A DNA stretch of 64,000 bases from Geminicoccaceae bacterium (lineage in GTDB: Bacteria > Pseudomonadota > Alphaproteobacteria > Geminicoccales > Geminicoccaceae), in NCBI GenBank assembly GCA_020638495.1, contig JACKIN010000003.1, forward strand, positions 124,001 to 188,000, given 5' to 3'. This document shows, in pieces, positions 47,637 to 56,690 of this stretch; within the stretch, counting starts at the first letter, position 1, and every line of letters starts with the position of its first letter. A program made the translations under genes and the position numbers. A model generated the notes under the pieces. It did not search any database. It saw only the letters and a program-made list of their open reading frames with translations, and had not been told where the DNA came from.

Positions 47637-47677
47637 GCGGCCCGCCCCGCGCCGGCACAAGCAGCAGGGAGACCGGC

Positions 47678-49084
47678 ATGAGCTTCGTCAGTCCGCTCGT
47701 GGTGGCCGGACATGAAGTCTGGCCACTGGTCGAAGGTGGCAAGGGTGTGGCGGTCAGCAATGGCCGCAGCGCGGGCGCCTGGGCGGCGGCCGGCGGCGTC
47801 GGCACGTTCTCGGCGGTCAACGCCGACGTGCTCGACGCCAATGGCGACTACGTGCCGCTGGTCTTCAAGGGCCGCGACCGCCGCGAGCGGCACGAGGAGC
47901 TGATCGACTACTCGATCCGCGGTGCGGTCTGCCAGGCGCGCGTGGCGCACGAGACCCAGGGCGGCGAAGGCCGCCTGCACATGAACGTGCTCTGGGAGAT
48001 GGGCGGCTGCGAGCGCGTGCTGCACGGCGTGCTGCAGCAGGCCAAGGGGCTGGTGCACGGCGTCACCTGCGGCGCCGGCATGCCCTACCGGCTGGGCGAG
48101 ATCTGCGCCAGCTACGGCGTCCACTACTACCCGATCATCTCCTCGGCGCGGGCCTTCAACGCGCTCTGGAAGCGCGCCTACGGCAAGGTCGCCGACTGGC
48201 TCGGTGCCGTGGTCTACGAGGACCCGTGGCGCGCCGGCGGCCACAACGGTCTCTCCAACAGCGAGGACCCGACGCGCCCCGAGGACCCCTACCCGCGCGT
48301 GCTCGAGCTCCGCAAGCTGATGCGCGGCATGGGTCTCGGCGACGTGCCGATCATCATGGCGGGCGGCGTCTGGCACCTGAAGGACTGGAAGAGCTGGATC
48401 GGCAACAAGGAGCTCGGTCCCATCGCCTTCCAGTTCGGCACGCGGCCGCTCCTGACCCAGGAGAGCCCGATCCCGAACGGCTGGAAGAAGCGGCTGCTCG
48501 GCCTCCTGCCCGACGACGTCCTGCTGCACCGCTTCAGCCCGACCGGGTTCTATTCCTCGGCGGTGAAGAACCGCTTCCTCGAGGAGCTGGTCGAGCGCTC
48601 CGATCGCCAGGTGGCGATCAGCGACGAGGCCGATCCGGCGAGCGAGCGCACGGCGTTCTTCGCCTATGGCCGGGGCGGGCGCGGCGTCTATGTGACCGAG
48701 GCCGATCTGCTGCGCATCCAGGGCTGGCTGTCCCAGGGCTACAGCCAGCCGATGCGCACGCCGGACAGCACGCTGATCTTCGTGACGCCCGAGGGTGCCC
48801 GCCAGATCCGGCGCGACCAGGCCGACTGCATGGGCTGCCTCAGCCACTGCGCCTTCAGCAACTGGAAGGACCGGGACGACTTCTCCACCCACCGCCCGGT
48901 GGACCCGCGCTCCTTCTGCATCCAGAAGACCCTGCAGGACATCGCGCATGGTCGCGGCGAGCACGAGGACCAGCTCATGTTCGCCGGGCACAACGTCTAC
49001 AAGTTCCGGGAAGACCCCTTCTACGCCAACGGCTTCGTGCCGACCGTGCGGCAATTGGTGCAGCGCATCCTGACTGGCCACTGA
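47678..49084 (+). CDS. Nitronate monooxygenase-like flavoprotein with C-terminal Cys cluster
   Basis: 468 aa. The core resembles the FMN-dependent NMO/2-nitropropane dioxygenase TIM barrel (VSNGRSAGAWAAAGGVGTFS, VTCGAGMPYRL, EDPWRAGGHNGLSNSED, VPIIMAGGVWHLKDWKSWI, GPIAFQFGTRPLLTQESPIP). After the barrel a C-terminal region carries C384-x2-C387-x3-C391 (DCMGCLSHC) and a later Cys in SFCIQKT, which could bind a metal or cluster. It is longer than the classical NMO (about 330-380 aa). It lies 41 bp after pnp. Enzyme substrate is not determined. Confidence 0.8.
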   Translation: MSFVSPLVVAGHEVWPLVEGGKGVAVSNGRSAGAWAAAGGVGTFSAVNADVLDANGDYVPLVFKGRDRRERHEELIDYSIRGAVCQARVAHETQGGEGRLHMNVLWEMGGCERVLHGVLQQAKGLVHGVTCGAGMPYRLGEICASYGVHYYPIISSARAFNALWKRAYGKVADWLGAVVYEDPWRAGGHNGLSNSEDPTRPEDPYPRVLELRKLMRGMGLGDVPIIMAGGVWHLKDWKSWIGNKELGPIAFQFGTRPLLTQESPIPNGWKKRLLGLLPDDVLLHRFSPTGFYSSAVKNRFLEELVERSDRQVAISDEADPASERTAFFAYGRGGRGVYVTEADLLRIQGWLSQGYSQPMRTPDSTLIFVTPEGARQIRRDQADCMGCLSHCAFSNWKDRDDFSTHRPVDPRSFCIQKTLQDIAHGRGEHEDQLMFAGHNVYKFREDPFYANGFVPTVRQLVQRILTGH

Positions 49085-49169
49085 TGCCGGCCGCTTGACC
49101 GGCCACGCATAACGGACCAGATAAGTCCGGTATGGGAATTGAAGCGCCAGAGGACGTGGGTTTCGACCG

Positions 49170-49601
49170 ATGAGATCTTACGCGGAAGCGATGCGGCGTT
49201 TGAAGGACTCGGGCTTGCGGCCGACCCGGCAGCGCCTGTCCCTGCTCGGCATGCTGATCGAGACCGCCCCTCGGCACGTGACCGCCGAAGAGCTGTTCCA
49301 GGAGGCCCGGCAGGCAGGGATCCCGGTTTCGCTCGCGACGGTCTACAACACGCTCAACCAGTTCACCCAGGCGGGCCTCATGGGCGAGGTCGTGGTCGGC
49401 TCGGGCCAGTCCTATTTCGACACCGACCCCAGCTCGCATGTCCATTATTTCGACAAGTCGACGGGCGAGATCTACGACATTCCGCGCGACGTGGTGACGA
49501 TCACCGACCTGCCCGAGCCGCCGCCGGGCAAGGTCATCGACCGGGTCGACGTCGTGGTGCGGATCAAGAACGTGTGCAAGGCCGACGCCCCCGGCGACTG
49601 A
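49170..49601 (+). CDS. irr: Fur-family iron response regulator Irr
   Basis: 143 aa. The N-terminal winged helix (LRPTRQRLSLLGMLI, VSLATVYNTLNQFTQAGLMGEV) is that of the Fur family. The regulatory half has SSHVHYFDKSTGEIYDIPRD, matching Irr, and lacks the CxxC pairs of Fur/Zur. Irr represses or activates iron and haem genes and is controlled by haem. No GCPWHD-like haem regulatory motif is present in the N-terminus, so it belongs to the group without that motif. The upstream region has TTGACC near 49095. Confidence 0.88.
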   Translation: MRSYAEAMRRLKDSGLRPTRQRLSLLGMLIETAPRHVTAEELFQEARQAGIPVSLATVYNTLNQFTQAGLMGEVVVGSGQSYFDTDPSSHVHYFDKSTGEIYDIPRDVVTITDLPEPPPGKVIDRVDVVVRIKNVCKADAPGD

Positions 49602-49612
49602 GCCACCGCTCC

Positions 49613-49639
49613 GGCCCGTCCCTCGGGCCTGTCCTGTTT
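49613..49639 (+). terminator. Probable terminator of irr
   Basis: GGCCCG and CGGGCC form a 6-bp stem with a TCCCT loop, followed by a weak T-containing tract (TGTCCTGTTT), 11 bp after the irr stop. Confidence 0.55.
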
Positions 49640-49653
49640 CCGCCTGCCTGCCC

Positions 49654-49686
49654 TGGTCATTTGACCATCACGCTTGCATGGTCGAA
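49654..49686. promoter_or_regulatory. Candidate operator upstream of ugpB
   Basis: Three GGTCA-type half-sites in a row: GGTCA-TT-TGACC, a perfect 12-bp palindrome, then TTTGACCAT paired with ATGGTCGAA (8 of 9 matching) around a 9-bp centre. It lies 45-77 bp before the ugpB ATG, where a repressor or activator would act. The regulator is not in the window. Confidence 0.4.
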
Positions 49687-49730
49687 AGCGCCCGGTGCAT
49701 GATCCCCCGACAGGGAGAAGGAGCGGAACG

Positions 49731-51050
49731 ATGCGAACCAGGAACTTGCTTGCAGTGATGGCCGCCATGGCGCTGGCCGGCACGAGCACCACGGCGATGG
49801 CGGCGACGCAGATCCAGTGGTGGCATGCCATGGGCGGGGCCAATGGCGAGCGGGTCGAGAAGATCGCCGCCGATTTCAACGCCAGCCAGGACGCGTACGA
49901 GGTCATCCCGACCTTCAAGGGCTCGTATGCCGAGACCATGACGGCCGCGATCGCCGCCTTCCGGGCGCAGGAGCAGCCGCACATCGTCCAGGTGTTCGAG
50001 GTCGGCACCGCGACCATGATGGGCGCCAAGGGCGCCATCTACCCGGTCTACCAGCTCATGGCCGATGCCGGCGAGCCATTCGATCCGGACGCCTTCCTGC
50101 CGGCCGTCGCCGGCTACTACACGACCACCGACGGCGAGATGCTGTCGATGCCGTTCAACAGCTCGACGCCAGTCTTCTGGTACAACAAGGACGCCTTCGA
50201 GAAGGCGGGTCTGGATCCGGAAGCGCCGCCCGCCACCTGGCCCGAGTTCGAGGAGGCCGCCAAGGCGCTGCAGGCCGCCGGCTATCCCTGCGGCTTCACG
50301 ACGGCCTGGGAGAGCTGGATCCACGTCGAGAATTTCTCGGCCTGGCACAACCTGCCGATCGGCACGCTCTCGAACGGCTTCGGCGGGCTGGATACCGAGC
50401 TCGTGGTCAACCAGACGCCGGTGGTCGATCATATCGCCAAGATGGGCGAGTGGCAGAAGTCGAAGATCTTCGACTATGGCGGCCGCACCAACCAGGCCGC
50501 ACCCAAGTTCTACAACCAGGAATGCGCCGTCTACACCGAGAGCTCGGCCGGCTACGCGGGCATCAAGGCCAACGTCAAGGATTTCGAGTTCGGCATCGGC
50601 ATGCTGCCCTACTGGCCGGACATCGAGGGAGCCCCGCAGAACTCGATCATCGGGGGCGCCTCGCTCTGGGTGCTGCAGGGCCATGACGCGGCAGAGTACG
50701 AGGGCGTGGCGAAGTTCTTCACCTACCTCTCCTCGCCCGAGGTCCAGGCCTGGTACCACCAGGAGACGGGCTACCTGCCGATCACCACGGCGGCCTACGA
50801 GCTGAGCCAGGAGCAAGGGTTCTACGAGCGGAACCCCGGCGCCGACGTCGCCATCCGGCAGATCACGCTGAACCCGCCGACCGAGAACTCGAAGGGTCTG
50901 CGCTTCGGCAACTTCGTGCAGATCCGCGACATCGTCGCCGAGGAGCTTGAGCGGGTCTGGGCCGGCGACGCGACGGCGCAGGAGGCGCTCGACGAGGTGG
51001 TCAGGCGCGGCAACGAGCTGCTGCGCCAGTTCCAGCAGCAGCAGGGCTGA
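49731..51050 (+). CDS. ugpB: sn-Glycerol-3-phosphate-type ABC transporter binding protein
   Basis: 439 aa periplasmic protein. The signal peptide is residues 1-24. The mature N-terminus IQWWHAMGGANGERVEKIAA and the VQVFEVGTATMM, AWESWIHVENFSAWHN and ASLWVLQG blocks match UgpB, which binds glycerol-3-phosphate and glycerophosphodiesters. ATG 49731 is preceded by GGGAGAAGGAG. First gene of the ugpBAEC operon; a hairpin separates it from ugpA. Confidence 0.93.
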   Translation: MRTRNLLAVMAAMALAGTSTTAMAATQIQWWHAMGGANGERVEKIAADFNASQDAYEVIPTFKGSYAETMTAAIAAFRAQEQPHIVQVFEVGTATMMGAKGAIYPVYQLMADAGEPFDPDAFLPAVAGYYTTTDGEMLSMPFNSSTPVFWYNKDAFEKAGLDPEAPPATWPEFEEAAKALQAAGYPCGFTTAWESWIHVENFSAWHNLPIGTLSNGFGGLDTELVVNQTPVVDHIAKMGEWQKSKIFDYGGRTNQAAPKFYNQECAVYTESSAGYAGIKANVKDFEFGIGMLPYWPDIEGAPQNSIIGGASLWVLQGHDAAEYEGVAKFFTYLSSPEVQAWYHQETGYLPITTAAYELSQEQGFYERNPGADVAIRQITLNPPTENSKGLRFGNFVQIRDIVAEELERVWAGDATAQEALDEVVRRGNELLRQFQQQQG

Positions 51051-51060
51051 GCGATCCGAC

Positions 51061-51090
51061 GGTCGAGGAGCGCGCCGGCGCTCCTCGACC
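51061..51090 (+). promoter_or_regulatory. Perfect 12-bp hairpin between ugpB and ugpA
   Basis: GGTCGAGGAGCG and CGCTCCTCGACC around a CGCCGG loop, 10 bp after the ugpB stop. No T-tract is present. The position fits an mRNA-stabilising or partial-attenuation element that keeps binding-protein levels above permease levels. Confidence 0.7.
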
Positions 51091-51105
51091 GCGGTTGCCC
51101 CGCGC

Positions 51106-51990
51106 ATGGAGAAGCGCGTCGTCTTTCGTCATCGCTGGCTGCCTTATGCGCTGCTGGCGCCACAGCTCGCGATCACCCTCGTCTTCTTCATCTGGCCGGC
51201 GGCCCAGGCGCTCTGGCAGTCGATGCTGGTGCAGGACGCCTTCGGGCTCTCCGTGCGCTTCGTCTGGTTCGACAACTTCACCTATCTCTTCGGCAATCGC
51301 GAGTACCTGCACTCGATCCGGGTGACGGCGGTCTTCAGCCTCGGCGTGGCGCTGCTCGGCCTCGTCGTGGCCCTGCTCCTCGCCGCCATGGCCGATCACG
51401 CGATCCGCGGCGCCGTCGTCTACAAGACGCTCTTGATCTGGCCCTACGCCGTGGCCCCGGCGATCGCCGGCGTGCTCTGGCTCTTCCTCTTCAACCCTTC
51501 GGTCGGCATCGTCGCCTGGTGGCTGCAGGGGATCGGCATCGACTGGAACCACAAGATCAGCGGCAACCAGGCCATGCTGCTGGTCATCATCGCCGCCGCC
51601 TGGAAGCAGGTCTCCTACAACTTCCTCTTCTTCCTGGCCGGCATGCAGGCGATCCCGAGATCGCTGATCGAGGCGGCGGCGATCGACTGCGCCGGGCCGG
51701 GCAAGCGCTTCTTCACGATCGTCTTCCCGCTGCTGTCGCCGACGACGTTCTTCCTGATCGTCGTCAACATCGTCTACGCCTTCTTCGACACCTTCGGGAT
51801 CATCCACGCCGTCACCCGCGGCGGGCCGGCCCAGGCCACCAACATCATGGTCTACAAGGTCTTCAGCGACGGCTTCATCGGCCTCAACCTCGGCAGCTCG
51901 GCGGCGCAGTCGGTGGTGCTGATGGCGATCGTCGTCACCCTCACCGTCGTCCAGTTCCGCTTCGTCGAGCGCCGGGTGCAGTACGGCTGA
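51106..51990 (+). CDS. ugpA: Glycerol-3-phosphate ABC transporter permease
   Basis: 294 aa inner-membrane permease, six hydrophobic segments. The EAA loop that contacts the ATPase is EAAAIDCAGPGKRFFTIVFP. The N-terminus (HRWLPYALLAPQLAITLVFF) is typical of MalF/UgpA-like proteins. ATG 51106 is 16 bp after the hairpin. It overlaps ugpE by 1 bp (TGATG). Confidence 0.93.
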   Translation: MEKRVVFRHRWLPYALLAPQLAITLVFFIWPAAQALWQSMLVQDAFGLSVRFVWFDNFTYLFGNREYLHSIRVTAVFSLGVALLGLVVALLLAAMADHAIRGAVVYKTLLIWPYAVAPAIAGVLWLFLFNPSVGIVAWWLQGIGIDWNHKISGNQAMLLVIIAAAWKQVSYNFLFFLAGMQAIPRSLIEAAAIDCAGPGKRFFTIVFPLLSPTTFFLIVVNIVYAFFDTFGIIHAVTRGGPAQATNIMVYKVFSDGFIGLNLGSSAAQSVVLMAIVVTLTVVQFRFVERRVQYG

Positions 51991-52838
51991 TGGTCCAGAA
52001 CCGCCCGTTCTTCACCGTCCTCGTCCACCTGACGCTGATCCTGGGCGTGCTCGTCGTGGCGCTGCCGATCTACGTCACCTTCATCGCCTCGACCCAGGCG
52101 CCGTCAGATGTGCTCAGGGCCCCGATTCCCATGACAATGGGGGACCGGCTGGTCGAGAACTACTCGGGCGTGCTCGGCCGGGGCAGCATGCAGGCGAGCT
52201 CCGGCCCGGTGGCGCCGATGATGCTCAACTCGCTGATCATGGCGCTCGGCATCGCCATCGGCAAGATCGCGATCTCGCTGCTCTCGGCCTTCGCCATCGT
52301 CTACTTCCGCTTCCCCGGGCGGATGCTCGCCTTCTGGACCATCTTCATCACCCTGATGCTGCCGGTCGAGGTGCGCATCCTGCCGACCTACGAGGTCATG
52401 GCGACGCTCGGCCTGCTCAATTCCTACACCGGCCTGATCGTGCCGCTGATCGCCTCGGCGACGGCGACCTTCCTCTTCCGCCAGTTCTTCATGACCGTGC
52501 CGGACGAGCTGGTGGAGGCGGCCAGGGTCGATGCGGCGGGCCCGCTCCGGTTCTTCTGGGACATCCTCCTGCCGCTCTCCCGGACCAACATCGCCGCCCT
52601 CTTCGTCATCCTCTTCATCTACGGCTGGAACCAGTATCTCTGGCCGCTGCTGATCACCACCGACCAGAGCATGTACACGATCGTCATGGCGATCCAGCGC
52701 ATGGTGGTGGCGGCCGACAACGAGCCCGAGTGGCATTTCATCACCGCCGTCGCGATCCTGGCGCTGATCCCGCCGGTCGTCGTCGTGGTTCTCATGCAGC
52801 GGCTCTTCGTCAAGGGCCTGGTGGAGACCGAGAAGTAG
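51990..52838 (+). CDS. ugpE: Glycerol-3-phosphate ABC transporter permease
   Basis: 282 aa second permease of the importer, six hydrophobic segments. EAA loop EAARVDAAGPLRFFWDILLP. The UgpE-type loop NYSGVLGRG and PVEVRILPTYEVM support the name over a generic MalG. ATG 51990 shares a base with the ugpA stop. Confidence 0.93.
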   Translation: MVQNRPFFTVLVHLTLILGVLVVALPIYVTFIASTQAPSDVLRAPIPMTMGDRLVENYSGVLGRGSMQASSGPVAPMMLNSLIMALGIAIGKIAISLLSAFAIVYFRFPGRMLAFWTIFITLMLPVEVRILPTYEVMATLGLLNSYTGLIVPLIASATATFLFRQFFMTVPDELVEAARVDAAGPLRFFWDILLPLSRTNIAALFVILFIYGWNQYLWPLLITTDQSMYTIVMAIQRMVVAADNEPEWHFITAVAILALIPPVVVVVLMQRLFVKGLVETEK

Positions 52839-52839
52839 C

Positions 52840-53934
52840 ATGGCCGAGGTCGTCGTCAGCGGGATCGTCAAGTCGTTCGGCAAGGTCGCCGTGCTGAAGG
52901 AGGTCTCGGTGGCGATCGCCGACGGCGAGATGCTGGTCGTGCTCGGCCCCTCGGGCTGCGGCAAGTCCACGCTCCTGCGGATCATCGCCGGGCTCGAGAC
53001 CGCCAGCGCCGGCGACGTCATGATCGGCGGCCGGCGGGTCAACGATCTCGAGCCCGCCGAGCGCGACATCGCCATGGTCTTCCAGAACTACGCGCTCTAC
53101 CCGCATATGACCGTCCGCCAGAACATGGCCTACGGCCTGAAGAACCTCGGCACGGCGAAGGCCGTCATCGAAAAGCGCGTGGCCGAGGCGGCGCAGATCC
53201 TGGGGCTCGCCGAGCTGCTCGACCGGAAGCCCCGCCAGCTCTCGGGCGGCCAGCGCCAGCGGGTCGCCATGGGCCGGGCGATCGTCCGCGAGCCCGAGGC
53301 GTTCCTCTTCGACGAGCCGCTCTCCAATCTCGACGCCAAGCTCCGGGTGCAGATGCGCCACGAGATCAAGCAGCTGCAGCGCCGGCTCGGCACGACCGGC
53401 ATCTTCGTCACCCACGACCAGGTCGAGGCCATGACGCTCGGCGACCGGCTCCTCGTGCTGAACCAGGGCGTGGTCGAGCAGGTCGACACCCCCATCGAGG
53501 TCTACGCGCGGCCGGCGAGCCTGTTCGTCGCCGGCTTCATCGGCTCGCCCGCGATGAACGTGCTCGACGGCACGATCGACGGCGACGGCACCACCGTGAC
53601 CTGCGGCGGGGCGCGCCTGCGCCTGGAGCACGAGCTGCCGGGCGAGGCCGGGCGCGAGGTTCGGGTCGGCATTCGCCCGGAGCATCTGGCGCCAATTGCT
53701 GCGGGCGCGCCATCGCCGGATGCCGGGCTCGACGTGGAGGTGGAATGGGTCGAGCTCCTGGGTGCCGATACAGTGGCGCACGGCCGGCTGGCCGACGGCC
53801 AGGCGCTGGCCCTTCGCCGGCCCGGCGACCGGCCGGTGGCGGCCGGCGAGCGCTTTCATCTGACCCCGGCCCCAGCCCATCTCCATCTCTTCGACCCGGC
53901 GACCGGCCGTCGAATCGACAAGGGCCGGCGTTAA
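52840..53934 (+). CDS. ugpC: Glycerol-3-phosphate ABC transporter ATPase
   Basis: 364 aa. Walker A GPSGCGKST (37-45), Q-loop QNYALYPHMT, signature LSGGQRQRVAMGRA, Walker B AFLFDEPLSNLDAKL and H-loop THDQVEA are all intact. The C-terminal TOBE/OB region ends HLHLFDPATGRRI, typical of UgpC/MalK. It begins 1 bp after the ugpE stop and closes the operon. Confidence 0.94.
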   Translation: MAEVVVSGIVKSFGKVAVLKEVSVAIADGEMLVVLGPSGCGKSTLLRIIAGLETASAGDVMIGGRRVNDLEPAERDIAMVFQNYALYPHMTVRQNMAYGLKNLGTAKAVIEKRVAEAAQILGLAELLDRKPRQLSGGQRQRVAMGRAIVREPEAFLFDEPLSNLDAKLRVQMRHEIKQLQRRLGTTGIFVTHDQVEAMTLGDRLLVLNQGVVEQVDTPIEVYARPASLFVAGFIGSPAMNVLDGTIDGDGTTVTCGGARLRLEHELPGEAGREVRVGIRPEHLAPIAAGAPSPDAGLDVEVEWVELLGADTVAHGRLADGQALALRRPGDRPVAAGERFHLTPAPAHLHLFDPATGRRIDKGRR

Positions 53935-54009
53935 CGGCCTCGCAACCATGCCTCGTGCATAGTCGGCGCCACCGATACGACAACGCCGTCATGGAGCGAA
54001 GAGAGGCCG

Positions 54010-55377
54010 ATGCGTTCGTCCGCCCCGACCAGCAGCTCGGCCGCCGAGCCAGCGGGTTCCCCCGTCTCGTCGGCGGCACCGGGCGGCCCGTCGCGGCGGA
54101 TGCTCGTTGCCGTGGGACTCTATCTGGCCTTCAGCCTTGTCCTCCTCGGCGGCGTCGCGACCTGGGTGCTGCAGCTCCGCTTCGCCGAGCGCGACGCCCG
54201 CCTGAGCGAGCTGCAGCAGGAGCTGGACGCCCGCACGGCGGACCATGGGCGTGAGCGCCAGGACCTCGAATCGACCATCGCGGGGCTCCGGCACGAGCTG
54301 CGCAGCGACCGGGATCGCCTCGCAGACATGGCGGACGAGAATGTGGCTCTGGCTGCCGCGAGCCGCCGGCAGGCTGCAGCGCTCGCGGCACTCTCGGACG
54401 AAGCCGAGCTGGCCCGCCAGCGCGCCAGCCTCCTCGATCTGGATGCCCGCGAGACGGCGCTCTGGCTCGAGACCGCGCAACGCGAGCGCATGGCGCTCGA
54501 GCGCGAAAGGGCGGCGCTGCAGGCGCGATTCGACGCGCTGGCCATGGAGCGCGACACCGCCCGCCGGCAGGAGGAGGGCCTGCGCCGGCGTTTCGGCGAG
54601 CTGGAGCAGCATCTCGCGTCGCTCTCCGGCGAGTACGCCCTGGCCGCCAGCCAGATGCAGGACCGGATCAGGGACAAGCTCGACGCCATCGAGCGGGTGG
54701 TCGGCCGGACCGGGATCGATCCGCAGGCGCTCCTGGCCCGGGCTCATGATGCCGCGGACGACGGCCAGGGCGGGCCGCTGCTCGGCCTCGACGAGCTGCA
54801 GCCGTCATCCGGCGGCGATCACGCCATTTTGGGCTTCGATGCGGCGCGCGCCGGCCCGGCGGCCAGAGCACCCGCCGCCTCCTTCACCAACGCCTTCGCA
54901 AGCGAGCTCGCCGACGAGCTCCTGCGGCTCGACGCGGTGCCGCGCCTGCTCGAGGCGTTGCCGCTCGACGCACCGCTGGCGGACTATCGGATCTCGAGCC
55001 CTTTCGGTGTCAGGACCGACCCGATCACCGGCCGGCGCGCCAGGCATGCCGGCCTCGACTTTGGCGCCGCCTCGAACAGCGCCGTCGCCGCCACGGCACC
55101 TGGCCGCGTGGTCGCGGCAGGCTGGCGTGGCGGCTATGGCAAGCTCGTCGAGATCGACCACGGTCTCGGCTTCACGACCCGCTATGCCCATCTCTCGCGG
55201 ACGCTGGTCGCGGTCGGCGACCGGGTCGCCCCGGGCGACCCGGTCGGCATCATCGGCAGCACCGGCCGGAGCACCGGGCGGCACCTGCATTACGAGATCC
55301 GCCTGGACGGTCGCCCCCTCGACCCGGTCGGCTTCCTCGCGGCCGGCCGCGACCTGCCCGGCATTCTGGACGGCTGA
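54010..55377 (+). CDS. Membrane-anchored M23 (LytM) peptidase with coiled coil
   Basis: 455 aa. A membrane anchor lies at about 31-52, a long Glu/Arg/Ala-rich coiled coil at about 55-225, a flexible linker, and a C-terminal M23 domain at about 335-440. The zinc motifs are present: H-x3-D in RHAGLDFG and H-x-H in GRHLHYE. GRVVAAGWRGGYGKLVEIDHG and TRYAHLS are typical. It is a periplasmic endopeptidase or an EnvC-like activator; intact ligands favour real activity. No operon partners; 75 bp after ugpC. Confidence 0.88.
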   Translation: MRSSAPTSSSAAEPAGSPVSSAAPGGPSRRMLVAVGLYLAFSLVLLGGVATWVLQLRFAERDARLSELQQELDARTADHGRERQDLESTIAGLRHELRSDRDRLADMADENVALAAASRRQAAALAALSDEAELARQRASLLDLDARETALWLETAQRERMALERERAALQARFDALAMERDTARRQEEGLRRRFGELEQHLASLSGEYALAASQMQDRIRDKLDAIERVVGRTGIDPQALLARAHDAADDGQGGPLLGLDELQPSSGGDHAILGFDAARAGPAARAPAASFTNAFASELADELLRLDAVPRLLEALPLDAPLADYRISSPFGVRTDPITGRRARHAGLDFGAASNSAVAATAPGRVVAAGWRGGYGKLVEIDHGLGFTTRYAHLSRTLVAVGDRVAPGDPVGIIGSTGRSTGRHLHYEIRLDGRPLDPVGFLAAGRDLPGILDG

Positions 55378-55563
55378 CACGGCACCTCACCCGCAGCCCG
55401 TCGGCGGGTCGGCGGCCGATTGGCAGGTCGGCAGGTTGCGGCTATGCTATGGCATGGCCCGTCAGCTGCCCGATAACCACCAGTCGTGTCGCACGAGCGA
55501 CCGCCATGCCCCGACCGCGGGGCTATGGCAGGTCGGAGTCGTGACGATCGGGCGGAGCCTGTC

Positions 55564-56649
55564 TTGATCGGGCTCGTGGCCGTGGCGGCGCTGCTCGGGC
55601 TGGCGGTCGGCTGGCTGCTCGAGCGCAGCCATTTCTGCACCATGGGCGCGATCAGCGACGCCTATCTCTTCGGCAGCCTGCGCCGGCTGCGAAGCTGGCT
55701 GCTCGCGATGGCGACCGCCCTGCTCCTGACCCAGACGCTGGCGTTCTCGGGCCTCGTGCCGCTCGATGACACGCCTTATCTGGCACGGCCCCTGGAGCCG
55801 CTGGCGCTCTTCATCGGCGGTCTCCTCTTCGGGATCGGCATGGTCATGGCCGGCGGCTGCGCCAGCCGCAATCTGGTGCGCCTCGGCACCGGCAGCCTCA
55901 AGGCGCTGGTCGTCGTCCTGGCGCTCGGCCTCACCGCCATGGCCACCGCCGGCGGCCTACTCGCCTGGCCGGCCGACCTGCTGCAGGCAGCTTCGGCCGG
56001 TTCCGGGCAGAGCCTCGGCGGGCTCCTGGCCGGCGGCATCCCGGCGGGGGCGCGGGCCCTCGACTTCGTCCTCGCTTTGCTCATCGGCGGCGGCCTGCTC
56101 TTCTGGATCTTCAAGGATCCCGGCTTTCGCCGCAATCGCGCCGACCAGATGGTCGGCCTCGGGCTGGGCACAGCCGCTGCTGCGGGTTTTCTCGCGACGG
56201 GCTGGCTCTTCCTCGACCCCGCCGGGCAGGCTGGCGTCGTCTCGCTCAATTTCGCGGGCCCGATGGCCGAGGCCGTCGCCTGGGCCGCAACGGGCCAGGG
56301 CACCTGGCCCGGATTCGGTGCTGCGCTGGTGCTCGGCACCGTCGCCGGCGCCGCCTTCTCCGCCGGCAGCGCCAAGCGCGCGCGAATCGAGACGTTCTCG
56401 AGCCGCGACGATATGATACGCCACGTGGCGGGCGCCGGGCTCATGGGCTTCGGTGGCATGCTGGCCATGGGCTGCACGATCGGCCAGGGCGTGAGCGGCC
56501 TCGCCACCCTGGCCCCGGGCTCGTTCCTGGCGCTGGCCGGCATCGTGCTGGGTGCGCTGCTCGGCCTGCGGCGTCTCGAGCACGGCAGCTGGCGTGGTGC
56601 GATAGGCTGGGGCGGCGGTCGGCGGCTGGAGCCGGCGGAGCGGATTTGA
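55564..56649 (+). CDS. YeeE/YedE family sulfur-compound transporter
   Basis: 361 aa, about nine to ten hydrophobic segments. The three conserved cysteines of the thiosulfate transporter family are present: C25 (SHFCTMGA), C99 (GGCASRN) and C304 (GCTIGQG). YeeE uses these for thiosulfate uptake. The TTG start at 55564 has GGCGGAG 6 nt upstream; a GTG at 55486 would add 26 hydrophilic residues. It heads a group with an Alph_Pro_TM gene and a UspA gene. The substrate here (thiosulfate, other sulfur or selenium compound) is inferred only from family. Confidence 0.85.
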   Translation: MIGLVAVAALLGLAVGWLLERSHFCTMGAISDAYLFGSLRRLRSWLLAMATALLLTQTLAFSGLVPLDDTPYLARPLEPLALFIGGLLFGIGMVMAGGCASRNLVRLGTGSLKALVVVLALGLTAMATAGGLLAWPADLLQAASAGSGQSLGGLLAGGIPAGARALDFVLALLIGGGLLFWIFKDPGFRRNRADQMVGLGLGTAAAAGFLATGWLFLDPAGQAGVVSLNFAGPMAEAVAWAATGQGTWPGFGAALVLGTVAGAAFSAGSAKRARIETFSSRDDMIRHVAGAGLMGFGGMLAMGCTIGQGVSGLATLAPGSFLALAGIVLGALLGLRRLEHGSWRGAIGWGGGRRLEPAERI

Positions 56650-56690
56650 GCAAGGTCCGGGGTCGACCCGGCGCGGGACAAAGGATGACG

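Noticed and set aside
49660..49700. TTGACC as -35 of a sigma-70 promoter for ugpB
   Set aside because: No -10 element at a 16-18 bp distance; the sequence is better read as part of a dyad.
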